Shown in pieces: positions 19,923 through 22,348 of a DNA stretch of 22,348 nucleotides. Within the stretch, counting starts at the first letter, position 1. Every line of letters starts with the position of its first letter. Position numbers and translations under genes: made by a program. Below the pieces are notes generated by a model. That model was not told the DNA's origin, ran no database searches, and saw nothing but the letters and a program-made list of their open reading frames with translations. Location: positions 1 through 22,348 of the forward strand of contig CAYJWY010000019.1 in assembly GCA_964374035.1 (NCBI GenBank), given 5' to 3'. Source of the stretch: CALRGL01 sp964374035 (GTDB lineage Bacteria; Patescibacteriota; Patescibacteriia; UBA9934; GWF2-40-263).

Positions 19923-20022
19923 NNNNNNNNNNNNNNNNNNNNNNNNNNNNNNNNNNNNNNNNNNNNNNNNNNNNNNNNNNNNNNNNNNNNNNNNNNNNNN
20001 NNNNNNNNNNNNNNNNNNNNNN
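19923..20022. other. Assembly gap (100 N)
   Basis: Exactly 100 N, a conventional placeholder for a scaffold gap of unknown true length. It hides the last codons of lepA, any terminator, and the 5' end of the next gene. Confidence 0.99.
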
Positions 20023-20274
20023 AAGGCTCTCGAGGTGTCTCAAGCGAACAGGGAGTTGGTCGAGCAACTCGAGCACAAGGCCTTGGTCACACTCGTCCTC
20101 GCGATCCAAGCGAAGAGCGTCGCTGAGGCTGTCCGTTTCGACGAGTCGAGTGTGACCGTTGAGGACACTGTGTTTCAATTCGTTCGTGATGCGGCCGGAG
20201 CGGTGGTCGGCGTCAGACCACTGACCGAAAAGTCGGACGTCAAGGATATCTTCCCCTCTGAGTCTCACAAGTAA
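20023..20274 (+). CDS. 3' fragment of an unidentified protein
   Basis: 84 codons to the TAA at 20272-20274; the 5' end is in the gap. The fragment reads as a soluble protein, with an acidic helix (SQANRELVEQLEHKALVTLV), AKSVAEAVRFDESSVTVEDT, FQFVRDAAGAVVGVRPL and a charged tail. It has no similarity by eye to the LepA C-terminus, which is already essentially complete before the gap, so it is a separate gene. Being in the same frame as lepA is a one-in-three coincidence. No family recognised. A terminator follows. Confidence 0.7.
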   Translation, partial: KALEVSQANRELVEQLEHKALVTLVLAIQAKSVAEAVRFDESSVTVEDTVFQFVRDAAGAVVGVRPLTEKSDVKDIFPSESHK

Positions 20275-20283
20275 ACTTTTCTC

Positions 20284-20357
20284 ACGCACCCACGCTTGCT
20301 TACCGGCAGGCAGGCGGCAAGAACCATTCTATGGCTTGCTGTTGGGTGCGTTTTTTT
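20284..20357 (+). terminator. Terminator with embedded GGCAGGCAGGCGG repeat
   Basis: ACGCACCCA (20284-20292) pairs with TGGGTGCGT (20343-20351) and is followed by T-rich TTTTTTATT. The 50-base loop contains TACCGGCAGGCAGGCGG, a likely dispersed repeat inserted into the hairpin loop. Confidence 0.8.
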
Positions 20358-20379
20358 ATTCGAACCTTTTCTCCGATTC

Positions 20380-20388
20380 TGGTACCAT
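20380..20388 (+). promoter_or_regulatory. Extended -10 TGGTACCAT
   Basis: TG-G-TACCAT, 9 bases before the ATG at 20398; predicted leaderless transcript of the small membrane gene plus recJ. Confidence 0.5.
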
Positions 20389-20397
20389 GACCCCTGT

Positions 20398-20493
20398 ATG
20401 AAACGCAGTCGAACTTTTCGTGTGTTTTGGGCCGTGGTAGCAGGCATGGTTATTCTCTCGATGATTTTGCTTATGTTCACAACGGGTTCTTAA
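20398..20493 (+). CDS. 31-aa single-pass membrane peptide, coupled to recJ
   Basis: MKRSRTFRVFWAVVAGMVIL then SMILLMFTTGS. A basic N-terminus of eight residues is followed by one hydrophobic helix of about 20, a typical signal-anchor topology with positive charges inside. The longer 65-aa reading from 20296 starts inside the terminator and is rejected. The stop is followed after one base by the ATG of recJ, so translation is coupled. Function unknown. The tight spacing and absence of a Shine-Dalgarno before recJ suggest the peptide may mainly serve translational reinitiation, or anchor an unknown complex. Confidence 0.62.
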   Translation: MKRSRTFRVFWAVVAGMVILSMILLMFTTGS

Positions 20494-20494
20494 C

Positions 20495-22222
20495 ATGTTC
20501 AAGAAGCAATGGACGATTTGCGAACCGATCTCTCAGGAGATCAGCCAATCTTTTCCAGGCCTGCATCCGGTTGTTTTGCAGGTGCTTTGGAATAGGGGAT
20601 TGCGTAGTTCTGCGGAGATGGATTTATTTATGGACATGGATTGGGATCGTGATACGTATAGCCATGCGATGTTCTCAAATATGTCGACCGCAGTTGCTCG
20701 CATCTTTCTTGCGCTCGAGCAAGGCGAAGTCATTACCATTCACGGAGACTACGACGCGGACGGTGTTTGCGGGTCTGCTGTTTTGATTTCAACACTGCGT
20801 GATATTTGTCGTGTCTTGTCGTTTGACGAGACCAAGATCAATTCCTACATTCCACATCGCGAGAAAGAAGGCTATGGCATGAGCATTGAGACGATGCGGA
20901 AACTTCACGACACACTTCAGACGTCGCTCGTGATCACAGTCGACTGCGGTATTAGCAACAAGCCGGCGATCGATCTTGGGAAAACGCTTGGTGTGGATAC
21001 CATTGTGTGTGATCACCACACGATGCCCGACGAGCTTCCTTCGCAAGCTATGTTGATTCATCCACTCGTTCCCGGTGAAACGTATCCCAATAAGAAGTTG
21101 TGTGGCACTGGCGTCGCGTTCAAGCTTGCGTGCGGACTCATTGAAGAAGCGCGACAACGCGGGGCGGATTTTCCTGAAGGCTTTGAGAAATGGTTGCTCG
21201 ATCTTGTTGCGATCGCCACGGTGACCGATGTGATGCAATTACAAGGAGAGAATCGTGTGCTTGAGCAGTATGGGTTGAAGGTGTTGAACAAGACACGCAG
21301 GCTTGGACTTCAGAAGTTGATCGAGATCGCTGGTGGGAAGATGGGGATGCTGGACGTCACATCGATTGGATTTTTGATCGGTCCTCGCATCAATGCGGCG
21401 GGTCGTATGTCGCACGCGAGCGAGGCTCTGGATCTTTTATTGTGCGAGGACGAACGGGAGGCGGTGAAGCTTGCGATGCAGTTGCAGGAGACGAATGTTC
21501 GACGACAGAAAGCTTCACAGGCGATGTATCTGGAAGCAAAGGAACAGGTTGATCCGCAGGCGAAATTAATTGTCGTTGTAGGCGAAGGATGGTCGGCCGG
21601 ACTTGTTGGGCTCGTGGCTGGAAAACTCGTGAACGACTTTTCTCGACCGGTTTACGCAGTCGGAAAACAAGATGGTCACTACGTCGGCTCTGGTCGAAGC
21701 ATCGCCGGGTTCGATGTCACTGCGGCTCTTCGATTCGCCGGCGAGCATCTCGATAAGTTTGGTGGACACCCGGAAGCTTGTGGATTTTCAACGCAGGGCG
21801 AGGATCGATTTAACGCGGCTGTCGCGATGTTCCAAACGTTTGCAAATGACGTGATCGTCGATGGCGCCGCGTCCGCAACCTTGCCGATCGACGCGGAAGT
21901 TGCTCTGCAGGATCTCACGTGGGGTCTCTCAAGCCAGCTCGATCAATGTCGTCCGTTTGGCCAAGGCAACCCGCCACCGCTCTTTGTCACACGTCGCGCC
22001 CGCGTTGTACAAATGAAAACCGTTGGCGCACAGAATCAACATCTCAAGCTCACGCTTCAGTCCAAGGACGGCAAAAAATTCCCCGCGATCGCGTTCAAAC
22101 TTGGATCGTTCATCGATCAACTCTCGCTCGGCGACGAAATCGATATCGCCTTCGAGCTCGACGAAAACGAGTGGAACGGAAATCGGGAATTGCAACTACG
22201 CATTGTCGACATCAAAAACTGA
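20495..22222 (+). CDS. recJ: Single-stranded-DNA-specific exonuclease RecJ
   Basis: 575 aa, usual size. This DHH-family nuclease degrades single-stranded DNA 5' to 3' in recombination and mismatch/base-excision repair. Motif I is HGDYDADG (D85, D87, D89), motif II around D150 in TVDCGIS, and motif III CDHH (D173, H174, H175). ATVTDVMQL and GPRINAAGRM follow. The DHHA1 part has GEGWSAGLVGLVAGKL, the GSGRSIAGFDV loop and KFGGHPEACGFS. The C-terminal OB-like domain carries PFGQGNPPPLFV and LKLTLQSKDGKKFPAIAFK. The first metal motif reads DADG rather than the common DVDG, still with all aspartates. Start at 20495, one base after the small membrane gene; no Shine-Dalgarno. No repeat insertions were seen in this gene. 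Confidence 0.96.
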   Translation: MFKKQWTICEPISQEISQSFPGLHPVVLQVLWNRGLRSSAEMDLFMDMDWDRDTYSHAMFSNMSTAVARIFLALEQGEVITIHGDYDADGVCGSAVLISTLRDICRVLSFDETKINSYIPHREKEGYGMSIETMRKLHDTLQTSLVITVDCGISNKPAIDLGKTLGVDTIVCDHHTMPDELPSQAMLIHPLVPGETYPNKKLCGTGVAFKLACGLIEEARQRGADFPEGFEKWLLDLVAIATVTDVMQLQGENRVLEQYGLKVLNKTRRLGLQKLIEIAGGKMGMLDVTSIGFLIGPRINAAGRMSHASEALDLLLCEDEREAVKLAMQLQETNVRRQKASQAMYLEAKEQVDPQAKLIVVVGEGWSAGLVGLVAGKLVNDFSRPVYAVGKQDGHYVGSGRSIAGFDVTAALRFAGEHLDKFGGHPEACGFSTQGEDRFNAAVAMFQTFANDVIVDGAASATLPIDAEVALQDLTWGLSSQLDQCRPFGQGNPPPLFVTRRARVVQMKTVGAQNQHLKLTLQSKDGKKFPAIAFKLGSFIDQLSLGDEIDIAFELDENEWNGNRELQLRIVDIKN

Positions 22223-22224
22223 AA

Positions 22225-22261
22225 TTGGGGTCAGGTCGGGATACGGGAATTTTGCTATACT
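22225..22261. repeat. Second GGGGTCAGGTC repeat end and a TATACT box
   Basis: TTGGGGTCAGGTC (22225-22237) repeats the first 13 bases of the palindrome at 463-515 (from its TTGGGG flank) and starts two bases after the recJ stop. No inverted partner is visible before the sequence degenerates. TTTTGCTATACT (22250-22261) contains a -10-like TATACT facing right, so a gene beyond the window edge may start here. Confidence 0.7.
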
Positions 22262-22268
22262 ATGGCAA

Positions 22269-22348
22269 GGCCCCGCCACGGCCCCCCCCCCCCGGGGGGG
22301 GGTGGGCCCGGGACGCGGCGGGGGGCCGGCGCGCGGGGGCTTTGGGGT
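22269..22348. other. Unreliable G/C-homopolymer contig end
   Basis: A run of C and G tracts (C12 followed by G10, then GC-only wording) unlike anything else in the window. Most likely a low-quality read or assembly end rather than biology. No feature is called in it. Confidence 0.75.

Noticed and set aside
18043..20274. Single 743-aa LepA-containing protein
   Set aside because: It is joined only through 100 N. LepA family length is reached before the gap (about 585 core residues without the insert), and the post-gap sequence does not look like LepA.
20296..20397. N-terminal extension of the small membrane gene (65-aa reading)
   Set aside because: The extension starts inside the loop of a terminator and crosses the promoter; the ATG at 20398 fits the -10 spacing seen elsewhere.
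22262..22348. Start of a transposase gene at the ATG following TATACT
   Set aside because: The ATG abuts the -10 box, so it could not be transcribed from it, and the rest is a G/C homopolymer artefact. Kept only as a hypothesis in the findings.

Overview
The window reads as part of a draft genome or metagenome-assembled contig from a Candidate Phyla Radiation (Patescibacteria) bacterium. A Parcubacteria-like lineage such as Uhrbacteria or Magasanikbacteria is my best guess. Supporting signs are a short mraZ-rsmH-ftsL cluster, a TraD-like ATPase paired with a small upstream gene, an ECF sigma factor paired with a membrane-anchored partner, many short orphan genes, and several promoters placed only 7-12 bases before the start codon. 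TGA is used as a stop, so this is the standard code and not that of Gracilibacteria or Absconditabacteria. The sequence contains a 100-base N gap (19923-20022) and ends in an unreliable G/C-homopolymer tail.

Layout. 3-2529: mraZ, rsmH, an FtsL-like gene and a five-helix membrane protein. 2616-4104: ECF sigma factor overlapping a probable membrane anti-sigma or periplasmic partner. 4212-5639: cysS. 5836-8972: a small acidic protein coupled to a TraD/TraG-like coupling ATPase. 9152-11417: a conserved coiled-coil protein followed by dnaX. 11418-12507 (mostly minus strand): two small orphan genes, palindromic repeats and tRNA-Gln(CTG). 12635-14658: orphan genes, including a tiny C2H2 zinc-finger protein with textbook expression signals. 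14738-15841 (minus): dus. 16021-17979: a beta-CASP metallo-beta-lactamase ribonuclease and an orphan. 18043-20274: lepA running into the gap, then the 3' end of a different gene. 20398-22222: a 31-aa membrane peptide directly followed by recJ.

The genes are mostly housekeeping (translation, tRNA modification, replication, repair, cell division). The most unusual feature is a dense population of short palindromic repeats from several families. They sit between genes, inside each other, and in frame inside conserved genes: cysS twice, dnaX twice, dus once, lepA once as a compound insert, and probably the tail of the sigma factor. The same families appear in intergenic copies here, for example the 5653-5767 element versus its dnaX copy, and the CAGGGACC/GCCCCCGGCC sequence at 1842-1931 versus lepA. 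This resembles Rickettsia palindromic elements in concept, but with several co-resident families. A GGGGTCAGGTC repeat, typical of REP elements moved by REP-associated tyrosine transposases, lies at 463-515 and again at the broken right end.

The second theme is transcription: extended -10 promoters (TGTTATACT type) sit so close to the ATG that most transcripts here would be leaderless, while a minority of genes have classical TTGACA-17-TATNNT promoters plus Shine-Dalgarno sites.
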